This document shows positions 1 to 5,345 of a DNA stretch of 5,696 nt, one piece after another (within the stretch, counting starts at the first letter, position 1; each line of letters begins with the position of its first letter). The DNA is from Pseudomonadota bacterium (GTDB lineage Bacteria > Pseudomonadota > Alphaproteobacteria > Ferrovibrionales > Ferrovibrionaceae): contig JAEYSS010000279.1 in NCBI GenBank assembly GCA_023434425.1, forward strand, positions 1-5,696, read 5' to 3'. Under the pieces are notes generated by a model. The model had not been told where the DNA came from. It ran no database searches and saw only the letters and a list, made by a program, of their open reading frames with translations. Made by a program: the position numbers and the translations under genes.

Positions 1-1214
1 CCGCCGCCACCATTGCCAGTCGGACGCGGACCCGGCGCCGGCACACCGGGGCCACCTTTGTCTTTCCATTCCTTGACCAGATCGGCCGGGCTGGGCAGAT
101 CGGCCGCATAGGCAAAGCGCACCAGCACCATTTCGGCTGCTGCCAATGGAACGGGCGCGCCGCGCACTTCCTGCAGGCCCTTGAGCAGCATCTGCCAACT
201 GCGCGCCAGCACCGGCATGCCGAGCTTGGCCGCAAGCTCGCGACCGCGCGTGCGCTGCGCCTCCGGCAGTGTCACGTCATCCGGCGTACCGCCGATGACT
301 TTCACGCGCGTCAGCCAGTGGGTGAGATCGAGCAGATCCTGCAGCACCACGGCGGGATCGGCGCCGACGCGATACTGGTTCTGCAGATTATCCAATGCGT
401 CAGGCAGGCGCCCGTGCAGCAGGTCATCCAACAGCGCAAAGACCTGGCCGCGATCCGCCAGACCCAGCATGTCGCGCACCAGTTCGGCCGTTACCTGGCC
501 GGCACCATGCGCAATCGCCTGGTCGAGCAGAGAGAGACCGTCGCGCACCGAGCCTTCGGCGGCGCGGCTGATCAGCGTGAGCGCGTCCTCGTCGATCTGC
601 GCATTCTCGACTTCGGCGATGCGTTTGAAATGCGCATTCAGCACGGCGATCTCGACGCGCTTGAGATCGAAACGCTGGCAGCGCGACAGCACAGTGACCG
701 GGACTTTACGAATCTCGGTGGTGGCGAAGACGAATTTCACATGCGGCGGCGGCTCTTCCAGCGTCTTGAGCAGGCCGTTGAAGGCCGCCGTGGACAGCAT
801 GTGCACTTCGTCGATGATGTAGATCTTGTAGCGCGCCATCGACGGCGCGTAGCGCACGGCCTCGATGATCTCGCGGATATCGTTGATGCCGGTGCGCGAA
901 GCGGCGTCCATTTCGAAGACGTCCGGGTGCCGGTCTTCGGCAATCGCCTTGCAATTGTCGCAGACGCCGCAGGGCGAAATCGTGGGCCCGCCGGTGCCGT
1001 CAGTGCCGGTGCAGTTCAGCGCGCGCGCGATAATGCGGGCGGTGGTGGTCTTGCCGACGCCGCGGACGCCGGTGAGGATGAAGGCCTGCGCGATACGCCC
1101 GGTGGCGATGGCGTTGGTCAAGGTGCGCACCAGCGCATCCTGGCCGATCATCTCGGCGAAGTTGCTCGGGCGGTATTTGCGGGCAAGAACGCGGTAGGGC
1201 GCCGGCTGATTCAT
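1..1214 (-). CDS. dnaX: DNA polymerase III subunit gamma/tau (5' part, C-terminus cut by window edge)
   Basis: DnaX is the ATPase motor subunit of the clamp loader, which places the beta sliding clamp on primed DNA; tau also links the polymerase core to the helicase. I translated 404 codons from the ATG at 1214 with no stop. The protein opens NQPAPYRVLARKYRPSNF, the usual DnaX N-terminus. Visible motifs are Walker A GVRGVGKT (residues 49-56), a zinc module with Cys68, Cys82, Cys85 and Cys88, Walker B IIDEVHML (133-140), sensor 1 FATTE (163-167), the SRC motif in LSRCQRF (176-182) and a sensor-2 GSVRDGLSLLDQ (221-232, Arg224). Domain III follows to about residue 370, then a Gly/Pro-rich linker at the edge. 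The Cys68-Cys82 spacing is longer than in E. coli, in line with alphaproteobacterial DnaX. No strong Shine-Dalgarno precedes the ATG. It lies 39 bases downstream of the SRP RNA on the same strand and is probably co-transcribed. Whether a gamma-producing frameshift site exists cannot be seen here. Confidence 0.97.
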   Translation of the reverse strand, partial: MNQPAPYRVLARKYRPSNFAEMIGQDALVRTLTNAIATGRIAQAFILTGVRGVGKTTTARIIARALNCTGTDGTGGPTISPCGVCDNCKAIAEDRHPDVFEMDAASRTGINDIREIIEAVRYAPSMARYKIYIIDEVHMLSTAAFNGLLKTLEEPPPHVKFVFATTEIRKVPVTVLSRCQRFDLKRVEIAVLNAHFKRIAEVENAQIDEDALTLISRAAEGSVRDGLSLLDQAIAHGAGQVTAELVRDMLGLADRGQVFALLDDLLHGRLPDALDNLQNQYRVGADPAVVLQDLLDLTHWLTRVKVIGGTPDDVTLPEAQRTRGRELAAKLGMPVLARSWQMLLKGLQEVRGAPVPLAAAEMVLVRFAYAADLPSPADLVKEWKDKGGPGVPAPGPRPTGNGGG

Positions 1215-1253
1215 GTGCTTAGCATGCCGTGCGCGGCCCTCATTTTAAAGAGG

Positions 1254-1350
1254 TGGGAGGCTGACAACGACCCGAACGGGAACTCGTTACGGCTGCTTCC
1301 TTCCGGACCTGACCGGGTTGGCGAGGCGCTCGTCCACCACCAACCTCCCG
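1254..1350 (-). ncRNA. ffs: Signal recognition particle RNA, small bacterial (4.5S) type
   Basis: This is the RNA of the signal recognition particle, which binds Ffh and directs ribosomes making membrane proteins to FtsY and the translocon. On the minus strand the universally conserved apical domain is present: GGTCAGGTCCGGAAGGAAGC, with the GGAA tetraloop and the Ffh-binding asymmetric loop. The two ends close into a long hairpin: GGGAGGTTG (1341-1349 read in reverse) pairs with CAGCCTCCC (1255-1263), nine pairs with one G-U. The resulting length of about 97 nt is typical of the small class without an Alu domain. Ends are set from the terminal helix and could be off by a few bases. dnaX follows on the same strand, as is also the case for the SRP RNA gene in Bacillus. 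Only a short T run follows the helix, so some read-through into dnaX is likely. Confidence 0.96.
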
Positions 1351-1356
1351 GCGCCT

Positions 1357-1385
1357 TATATCAAGCATCGGCCCGGGCATTTCAA
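1357..1385 (-). promoter_or_regulatory. Predicted sigma70-type promoter of ffs (and dnaX)
   Basis: On the minus strand a -35 box TTGAAA (1380-1385) and a -10 box GATATA (1357-1362) are separated by exactly 17 bases. The -10 ends six bases before 1350, the independently predicted 5' end of the SRP RNA, so the predicted transcription start coincides with the RNA end. No other promoter is obvious between ffs and dnaX, so this one probably serves both. The -10 box is a weak consensus match, as is usual in alphaproteobacteria. Confidence 0.6.
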
Positions 1386-1500
1386 TGGGTAGCGCAACCG
1401 ATTCCGGCCGAGTCGCGGAGATCGCCGCAGCCGTCCCCTACACGCCGTTTTGCATCCGGAGGCGATAGACGGGGCGCAGCGGATATGCCAGCGTTTCGGC

Positions 1501-2541
1501 ATGGTTAGCCCCGATACCCCGACTCCGCCGACAGACCGCCGCAGCGAACCGCGACCGCCGCGTCCGATCGGCTTCACCGGATCGCATCTCGACCGTGCCG
1601 GCAATCCGCGCCGCAAGCCTGACTGGCTGGCCAGCCAGCGCCAACGGAAAGATGCGCGCTTCCTGCTGCTGCGCGAGCTGAAGGCGTTGATCGCCATCAC
1701 GCAGACGCCGGCAGCGATCCGCTGGCTCGACCTTGCCTGGGCCGATGCGCATGCCGCGCTGCCCTGCATCTTCCTCGGCCTGGACGAAGACGACATTCCG
1801 CATTTTGCGCTCGACGGCGATGCAGCCGGCGGCGACCACAGCGTGGTCGCGCTGCATACCGGGACCGAGAAGTTCATCGACGTGCGCTCGATTGCCGCGC
1901 TGCTGGCCCCGGAAGAGGCGGCCATCCTGGCCCAGGCGCGCAGCGTGATCGACTGGCACCAGCGCCACCGTTTCTGCGCCCAGTGCGGCAGCCAGACCGA
2001 AATGGCCGAAGCCGGCTATACGCGCCGCTGCATCAGCGAAACCTGCGGTGCAGCACATTTCCCGCGCACCGATCCGGTCGTGATCATGCTGGCGGTGCAT
2101 TACAACGAAAAAACCGGCGAGGAAAAAGTGCTGCTCGGTCGCCAGAGCCGCATGCCGCCCGGCATGTATTCGGCGCTGGCCGGTTTCATGGAGCCGGGCG
2201 AGAGCATCGAGGAAGCGGTGCGCCGCGAGATCATGGAGGAATCCAACGTGATCACCGGTGCGGTGCGCTATCTGGTGTCGCAGCCCTGGCCCTTCCCGTC
2301 CTCGCTGATGATCGGCTGCATCGCCGAGGCGCTGGATGACAAGATCACCGTCGACCAGGACGAGCTGGAAGATGCGCGCTGGTTCACCCGCGAAGAAGCC
2401 GCCGCCATGCTGGAACGCGGCAAGCAGCGGCTGGCGCCGACCGATCCGCCGCCCGCCGACAATCCGCAGAACGAGCCCTGGATGCCGCCGCCCCTGAGCC
2501 TGGCGCATCAGATCGCCAAACGCTGGCTGAAGGGCGAGTAA
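1501..2541 (+). CDS. nudC: NAD(+)/NADH diphosphatase, NudC-type Nudix hydrolase
   Basis: NudC hydrolyses NADH (and NAD+) to NMN(H) and AMP, and in characterised bacteria removes NAD caps from RNA. The 346-residue protein has the family order. An N-terminal domain (about 1-150) begins FTGSHLDRAG near residue 24. A zinc ribbon follows with Cys159, Cys162, Cys177 and Cys182, then HFPRTDPVVIML. The Nudix box GFMEPGESIEEAVRREIMEESNV spans residues 228-250. The NADH-pyrophosphatase signature SQPWPFPSS at 260-268 fixes the subfamily. Two small oddities are the second zinc pair, spaced CX4C, and Asn where the Nudix consensus has Gly (EESNV). The ATG at 1501 is chosen because family homology begins shortly after it; a TTG at 1450 would add 17 residues with no clear ribosome site. 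No strong Shine-Dalgarno is visible for either. The gene diverges from ffs-dnaX and appears to be monocistronic, followed by a 352-base gap. Confidence 0.95.
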   Translation: MVSPDTPTPPTDRRSEPRPPRPIGFTGSHLDRAGNPRRKPDWLASQRQRKDARFLLLRELKALIAITQTPAAIRWLDLAWADAHAALPCIFLGLDEDDIPHFALDGDAAGGDHSVVALHTGTEKFIDVRSIAALLAPEEAAILAQARSVIDWHQRHRFCAQCGSQTEMAEAGYTRRCISETCGAAHFPRTDPVVIMLAVHYNEKTGEEKVLLGRQSRMPPGMYSALAGFMEPGESIEEAVRREIMEESNVITGAVRYLVSQPWPFPSSLMIGCIAEALDDKITVDQDELEDARWFTREEAAAMLERGKQRLAPTDPPPADNPQNEPWMPPPLSLAHQIAKRWLKGE

Positions 2542-2587
2542 GCCCCGGCCAGCCCCTTGAGCCTGGCCGTTCAGACCGTCGTGCCGG

Positions 2588-2690
2588 CCCGTTTGAGCCC
2601 GTTCGGACGCCCGTTCCGTCCCATTCGGAGCCTGTTCCGGCCCGTTGCGTCCTGTTCCAGCCTGTTGTGTCCCGTTTCGGCCTGTTTGAG
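2588..2690. repeat. Tandem array of ten degenerate 10-bp units (CCYGTTNNRN)
   Basis: Ten adjacent units begin at 2588, 2598, 2610, 2620, 2631, 2641, 2651, 2661, 2671 and 2681. Eight of the nine steps are 10 or 11 bp and one is 12 bp. CC at positions 1-2 and TT at 5-6 are invariant, position 3 is C or T, position 4 is G in nine of ten, and position 9 is always a purine. Examples are CCTGTTCCGG, CCCGTTGCGT and CCTGTTCCAG. A decayed copy may lie at 2566 and another at 2691. The array sits 46 bases after the nudC stop and about 155 bases before the toxin-antitoxin promoter. The 10-bp period is not a multiple of three, so it is not held by coding. Its function is unknown. Confidence 0.85.
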
Positions 2691-2778
2691 CCGGGTTTTT
2701 CGGCCATTGTCGCCTGAAAACCAGAACCGGGTGTGGTGGTGTCGGGTTTTGAGTTTGAACGATGTCCAACAACAGTAT

Positions 2779-2802
2779 CCTGCCGGTAACTCAGCCGGCA
2801 GG
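2779..2802. repeat. GC-rich inverted repeat (hairpin) upstream of the antitoxin promoter
   Basis: CCTGCCGG (2779-2786) and CCGGCAGG (2795-2802) form a perfect 8-bp stem with an 8-base loop. There is no T run on either side in either direction, so it is not a standard intrinsic terminator. It lies 44 bases upstream of the -35 box of the toxin-antitoxin promoter and could be a protein-binding site or an RNA processing or 3'-protecting structure for the nudC transcript. Confidence 0.5.
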
Positions 2803-2845
2803 GAAAGAACAATTATAGAACATTTCGCCCATAGATGCAAATTTC

Positions 2846-2875
2846 TTGACGTAATAACATTCGTCATTACATACT
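2846..2875 (+). promoter_or_regulatory. Predicted promoter of the antitoxin-toxin operon
   Basis: The -35 box TTGACG (2846-2851) matches consensus at five of six bases, and CATACT (2870-2875) is a four-of-six -10 box with an 18-base spacer. Transcription would start near 2881-2883, giving a very short leader. The GAGGAG ribosome site (2881-2886) is seven bases before the antitoxin ATG. Because the start falls on the ribosome site, the exact -10 is uncertain. The surrounding AT-rich stretch contrasts with the GC-rich neighbours. Confidence 0.5.
2851..2870. promoter_or_regulatory. Palindromic operator-like site inside the toxin-antitoxin promoter
   Basis: GTAATAAC (2851-2858) and GTCATTAC (2863-2870) are inverted copies matching at seven of eight positions around a 4-base centre. 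The palindrome lies essentially in the spacer, touching the last base of the -35 and the first base of the -10. This is where a dimeric AbrB/MazE-type antitoxin, alone or with its toxin, would be expected to bind for autorepression. That role is inferred from how such modules are generally controlled. Confidence 0.55.
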
Positions 2876-2893
2876 GCGCCGAGGAGACTCGTC

Positions 2894-3118
2894 ATGCCCA
2901 TCATCAAGCTCTCACGCGTCGGCAATTCGACCGGCCTGACTCTGCCAGTGGACGTGCTGCGCGCGGCAAAGATGACGCGCGGCGATTCGGTTTCGGTCGA
3001 GGTGCGCAACGGCCGCATCGAGATCGCCAGGGCGGAAGGCGATTACGCGGAAGCGATGAACAAGGGCCGCACCTTCGCCGGCCGTTACCGTCGCACCATG
3101 GCCGACCTCGCCAAGTAA
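2894..3118 (+). CDS. AbrB/MazE-fold antitoxin of a Doc-type addiction module
   Basis: A 74-residue protein predicted to neutralise the downstream Doc toxin and repress its own promoter. Residues 1-46 (IIKLSRVGNSTGLTLP, then VLRAAKMTRGDSVSVEVRNGRIEI) match the swapped-hairpin AbrB/SpoVT DNA-binding fold seen in MazE and in the 'addiction module antidote' family that partners Doc-like toxins. The VGNSTGLTLP segment is the hallmark. The C-terminal 27 residues, basic and likely flexible, would be the toxin-binding tail. No clear (S/T)xxxE(G/N) Fic-inhibitory motif is visible. The ATG is supported by GAGGAG seven bases upstream. The stop lies 15 bases before the doc ATG, giving the antitoxin-first order usual in type II modules. 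Assignment to the fold is strong; pairing with Doc rests on adjacency and family knowledge. Confidence 0.88.
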   Translation: MPIIKLSRVGNSTGLTLPVDVLRAAKMTRGDSVSVEVRNGRIEIARAEGDYAEAMNKGRTFAGRYRRTMADLAK

Positions 3119-3133
3119 GCCGGCGCGACTGTC

Positions 3134-3535
3134 ATGTCCGGCCTGCGCCTGCCTCCGCTGGAGGCCATCATCGACCTGCAGGCCGAACTGATTGCCGAGC
3201 ATGGCGGGCTCGCGGGGATCCGCGACCGCGGCCTGCTGGAGGCCGCCCTGGCCCGCCCGCAGCATCTGGCCGCCTATGCGGCGGACAGCCTGACGCCAGT
3301 GGCGGCCGCTGTGGCGCTCTGCGTCGCCATCTGCCGCAACCATCCTTTCGTGGACGGCAATAAGCGCGCCGGCTTCGTCGCGCTCGGCGTCACGCTGGCG
3401 CTCAACGGTCTGTATCTCGATGCCCTGGAAAGCGAAGCCACCGCGATGATCGAAAGCACGGCCGGCAGCAGGGTGAGCGAAGAGGAACTGAAGACCTGGG
3501 TCGAAGCCCATGCGACGACGGAGGCAACGCCATGA
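3134..3535 (+). CDS. doc: Doc (death-on-curing) family type II toxin, Fic fold
   Basis: A 133-residue toxin, close to the length of phage P1 Doc, which phosphorylates EF-Tu and stops translation. The signature HPFVDGNKRAGF (His70, Phe72, Asp74, Asn76, Lys77, Arg78) is the Fic/Doc active-site loop in its Doc form: NKR replaces the GNGRxxR of AMP-transferring Fic proteins, so a kinase-like activity is expected rather than AMPylation. The upstream segment IRDRGLLEAALARPQ (residues 29-43) is characteristic of the death-on-curing family. All key residues are intact, so the toxin looks functional. No good Shine-Dalgarno precedes the ATG, which suggests translation coupled to the antitoxin, a common way of keeping toxin below antitoxin. 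The stop TGA overlaps the start of the next gene as ATGA. Activity on EF-Tu is inferred from the P1 protein. Confidence 0.93.
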   Translation: MSGLRLPPLEAIIDLQAELIAEHGGLAGIRDRGLLEAALARPQHLAAYAADSLTPVAAAVALCVAICRNHPFVDGNKRAGFVALGVTLALNGLYLDALESEATAMIESTAGSRVSEEELKTWVEAHATTEATP

Positions 3536-3966
3536 CCGACACGCCCCGACTGACTCCGCGCCCGCTGGCCGACATCGCCAGCTATCACGCGCATGTCTAT
3601 TTCGACGGGCCGGAGCAGCGCGACATCGCCGGATGGATTCGCGAGCGCGTCGCCGAACGCTTCCCGGTTCAGCTTGGCCGCTGGCACGACCGGCTGGTCG
3701 GGCCGCATTACAGGCCTATGTACCAGATCGCTTTCGATGTGGCGGTATTTCCGCAGCTGGTGCCCTGGCTGATGATCAACCGGCAGGGCTTGTCCGTGCT
3801 GGTGCATCCCAACACCGACAGCCCCTACGACGACCATCTGCTGCATGCGCTCTGGCTGGGCGACCGGCTGGCGCTGAACGGCGACGTGCTGCCGCGCAAT
3901 CTCAAGGCCGGCGAAGAGCTGATCGATCCGGTGGCGGTGAATACGGCGCCGACATTGGAAGCCTAG
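3532..3966 (+). CDS. DOPA 4,5-dioxygenase family protein
   Basis: A 144-residue protein resembling the DOPA 4,5-dioxygenase family, small single-domain proteins known from fungal betalain pigment synthesis and widespread but poorly characterised in bacteria. The family pattern is clear: SYHAHVYFD near the N-terminus (His19, His21), VGPHYRPMYQIAF (His59), WLMINRQGLSVLVHPNTDSP (His92) and DDHLLHALWLG (His102, His105). The conserved histidines are the likely metal ligands and catalytic residues for an extradiol-type ring cleavage, though the bacterial substrate is unknown and DOPA need not be it. The start ATG overlaps the doc stop (ATGA), which implies translational coupling and one transcript with the toxin-antitoxin pair. 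It has no promoter of its own that I can see. A hairpin-rich repeat region follows 10 bases after the stop. Confidence 0.87.
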   Translation: MTDTPRLTPRPLADIASYHAHVYFDGPEQRDIAGWIRERVAERFPVQLGRWHDRLVGPHYRPMYQIAFDVAVFPQLVPWLMINRQGLSVLVHPNTDSPYDDHLLHALWLGDRLALNGDVLPRNLKAGEELIDPVAVNTAPTLEA

Positions 3967-3975
3967 CCACCTTTC

Positions 3976-4054
3976 CGTCATTCTCGCGAAAGCGGGAATC
4001 CCATTTGATTTTCTGGGATAAAAAACGGGACTCCGGGTCAAGCCCGGGGTGACG
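3976..4054. repeat. Composite palindromic repeat 1 (two hairpins, CGTCA/TGACG ends)
   Basis: The element is bounded by CGTCA (3976-3980) and TGACG (4050-4054). The first hairpin pairs ATTCTCGC (3980-3987) with GCGGGAAT (3992-3999) over a GAAA loop, with one G-T pair. The second pairs CTCCGGG (4031-4037) with CCCGGGG (4043-4049) over a 5-base loop. Between them ATCCCA (3998-4003) and TGGGAT (4014-4019) can form an alternative stem. The first hairpin followed by a T-rich stretch (4004-4012) could weakly terminate the dioxygenase transcript. Confidence 0.8.
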
Positions 4055-4110
4055 ATGACCCAGGTCGAGACAGTGACGTCTCAAAGGACAGCCTGCACCG
4101 CCACCTAATT

Positions 4111-4184
4111 CGTCATCCTCGGGCCCGACCCGAGGATCTCCCGCAGTCCGGCCTGAGATGGTCGGGTCAGGCCCGACCATGACG
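4111..4184. repeat. Composite palindromic repeat 2 (two perfect 9-bp hairpins)
   Basis: CGTCA (4111-4115) and TGACG (4180-4184) bound two perfect stems. ATCCTCGGG (4115-4123) pairs with CCCGAGGAT (4129-4137), loop CCCGA. ATGGTCGGG (4158-4166) pairs with CCCGACCAT (4172-4180), loop TCAGG. Perfect pairing with different stem sequences in the two halves shows that structure, rather than exact sequence, is retained. Confidence 0.85.
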
Positions 4185-4218
4185 CAGTTGTGGAGGCAGT
4201 CCTGATGTCACTCCCAAT

Positions 4219-4307
4219 CGTCATGCCCGCACAGGCGGGCATCCAGCGTCTGCTGATGCAATGACAATGCGTCGAAATTCTGGATTCCCGCCTTCGCGGG
4301 AAGGACG
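4219..4307. repeat. Composite palindromic repeat 3 (two hairpins plus inner stem)
   Basis: CGTCA at 4219-4223 begins a hairpin of ATGCCCGC (4223-4230) with GCGGGCAT (4235-4242), loop ACAG. A second hairpin pairs TTCCCGC (4285-4291) with GCGGGAA (4296-4302), loop CTTC, and ends in GGACG (4303-4307), a decayed TGACG. ATCCAG (4241-4246) can pair with CTGGAT (4280-4285), so the whole element can fold as a cruciform. The ATTCCC/GGGAAT-like stems resemble short palindromic repeats found in many proteobacterial genomes. Confidence 0.82.
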
Positions 4308-4329
4308 AATGAGGTGTCTTCCCCGCCGC

Positions 4330-5340
4330 TTAATCCAGCCACCGCCGCACATGCGCCTTCAGGAATGCCGCATCCTCCGGATTCATCACCGGGTTGCCGG
4401 CGCGATGCCCCCAGATGCTGGGGATCGGCAGCAGCTCCGCCTGCGCCAGATGCGGCAGTTCGGCCGCGTTGTCGGCGACGCGGAAATAGAGGTCCGTCGC
4501 GCCCGGCATCAGCAACACTTTGGCCCTGATCGCCTGCAGCGCTTTCGTCAGGTCGCCGCCATAGAGCGCATTGTCGCTGATATCGCCGGCATCCCAGGTT
4601 CGCAGCTGCGCATAGAGATCGGCGGCGTGGCGCCGTGCGTAACGGTCTTCCCAGTCTGTGCGGAAATAGGTTTCGAGATCGGGCGCCTTCAGCGCCGTGA
4701 CATGCAGATTGGCGCGATAGAAATCCTGGGATAATGCCCAGCTCGCATAGATCCGCCCGAAGGCGCGGATCGCGGCTTTCGGCGGCGCGCTGAATCTGCC
4801 ATCGCCGATATGCTCGGGCGCGGCTTCCAGCGTGGCCATCAGGCTGGCGAGAAAAACGCGGTTATGCACTGCGGTGCGGGCACTGCCGCAATTCACCACG
4901 ATGCGCGACACGGCATCGGGGAACAACGCCGCCCAGTGATAGGCCTGCTGCGCGCCCATCGACCAGCCATAAACGGCGTGGAGCCGGTCGATGCCGAACT
5001 GTTCGCGCAGAAAGCGCCGCTGGGCCTGCACGTTGTCAGAGGCGCGCACCAGTTTCGGATAGTCCGGCGTGTTCGACGGACTGGACGACAGCCCGTTGCC
5101 GAACATGTCGGGAATGACGATGAACCACTGCGCCGGATCGAGGATTCCCTCGGGCCCGATCAGCCATTCCAGATCGGGATGCTGCGCCGAATAGCTGGTG
5201 GGGTAGAGCACGACATTGTCGCGCGCGGCATTCAGCGTGCCATGCGCCTTCCAGCTGAGGAAGGCGCCTTTGATCGTCTCGCCCGACTGGGTCTGCAGAT
5301 CGCCGAGGTCGAACCGTCCGGTTTGCATGGGCCAGGTCAT
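4330..5340 (-). CDS. MetX-like alpha/beta hydrolase (homoserine O-acetyltransferase family)
   Basis: A 336-residue alpha/beta-hydrolase-fold protein of the homoserine O-acetyltransferase-like superfamily. The N-terminus has FDLGDLQTQSGETI and NVVLYPTSYSAQHPD, typical of this group. The nucleophile elbow is GWSMGAQQAYHWA (Ser127), and the likely triad is completed by Asp283 (PGATDLYF) and His312 (IWGHRAGNP). True MetX makes O-acetylhomoserine for methionine synthesis; this shorter, divergent relative may instead be a hydrolase or transferase of unknown substrate, so no metX symbol is given. The ATG at 5340 has a GGGGAAG sequence at a suitable distance. A GTG at 5349, adding three residues and overlapping the upstream stop as GTGA, is an alternative. 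It directly follows the MeaB-type gene and is surely in its operon. It converges on the dioxygenase-like gene across the palindromic repeat region. Confidence 0.88.
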   Translation of the reverse strand: MTWPMQTGRFDLGDLQTQSGETIKGAFLSWKAHGTLNAARDNVVLYPTSYSAQHPDLEWLIGPEGILDPAQWFIVIPDMFGNGLSSSPSNTPDYPKLVRASDNVQAQRRFLREQFGIDRLHAVYGWSMGAQQAYHWAALFPDAVSRIVVNCGSARTAVHNRVFLASLMATLEAAPEHIGDGRFSAPPKAAIRAFGRIYASWALSQDFYRANLHVTALKAPDLETYFRTDWEDRYARRHAADLYAQLRTWDAGDISDNALYGGDLTKALQAIRAKVLLMPGATDLYFRVADNAAELPHLAQAELLPIPSIWGHRAGNPVMNPEDAAFLKAHVRRWLD

Positions 5341-5345
5341 CTCTG

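Larger units (their letters stand above)
2542..2893. other. Intergenic region between nudC and the toxin-antitoxin operon
   Basis: This 352-base stretch has no convincing gene. It holds the decamer array (2588-2690), a segment with two CGGGTTTT copies (around 2692 and 2743), a hairpin at 2779-2802 and an AT-richer promoter zone from about 2810 to 2875. Open frames that cross it have composition driven by the 10-bp repeat and no recognisable domain. I see no intrinsic terminator with a proper T tract after nudC. Confidence 0.7.
3967..4329. other. Convergent intergenic region filled with palindromic elements
   Basis: This 363-base gap separates two genes that point at each other. I find no gene in it. 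About two thirds is made up of three composite palindromic elements (3976-4054, 4111-4184 and 4219-4307), with unremarkable spacers of 56 and 34 bases. Some of the hairpins may also end or protect the converging transcripts. Confidence 0.75.

Noticed and set aside
1450..1500. Upstream TTG start extending NudC by 17 residues
   Set aside because: No ribosome site supports it, the added residues do not resemble family N-termini, and an ATG is available at 1501.
318..1508. Long plus-strand open frame of 396 codons
   Set aside because: It runs antisense to dnaX and straight through the SRP RNA gene, has no recognisable domain, and its length is explained by high GC content opposite a real gene.
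2588..2690. Decamer array as a CRISPR array
   Set aside because: Units are 10 bp and contiguous without unique spacers of the right size, and no cas genes are present.
1438..2772. Long minus-strand open frame of 444 codons
   Set aside because: It is antisense to nudC, whose Nudix, zinc and SQPWPFP motifs are unambiguous, and its N-terminal part only translates the decamer repeat.
2557..3363. Plus-strand open frame of 268 codons spanning the gap and the antitoxin gene
   Set aside because: It reads the antitoxin and doc genes in the wrong frame, and its first part is repeat-derived; the AbrB and Doc motifs occur in the other frames.
4219..4307. Hairpins in the convergent gap as ordinary intrinsic terminators
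   Set aside because: Most stems are not followed by a T tract in either direction, and their paired architecture with common ends fits repeat elements better.
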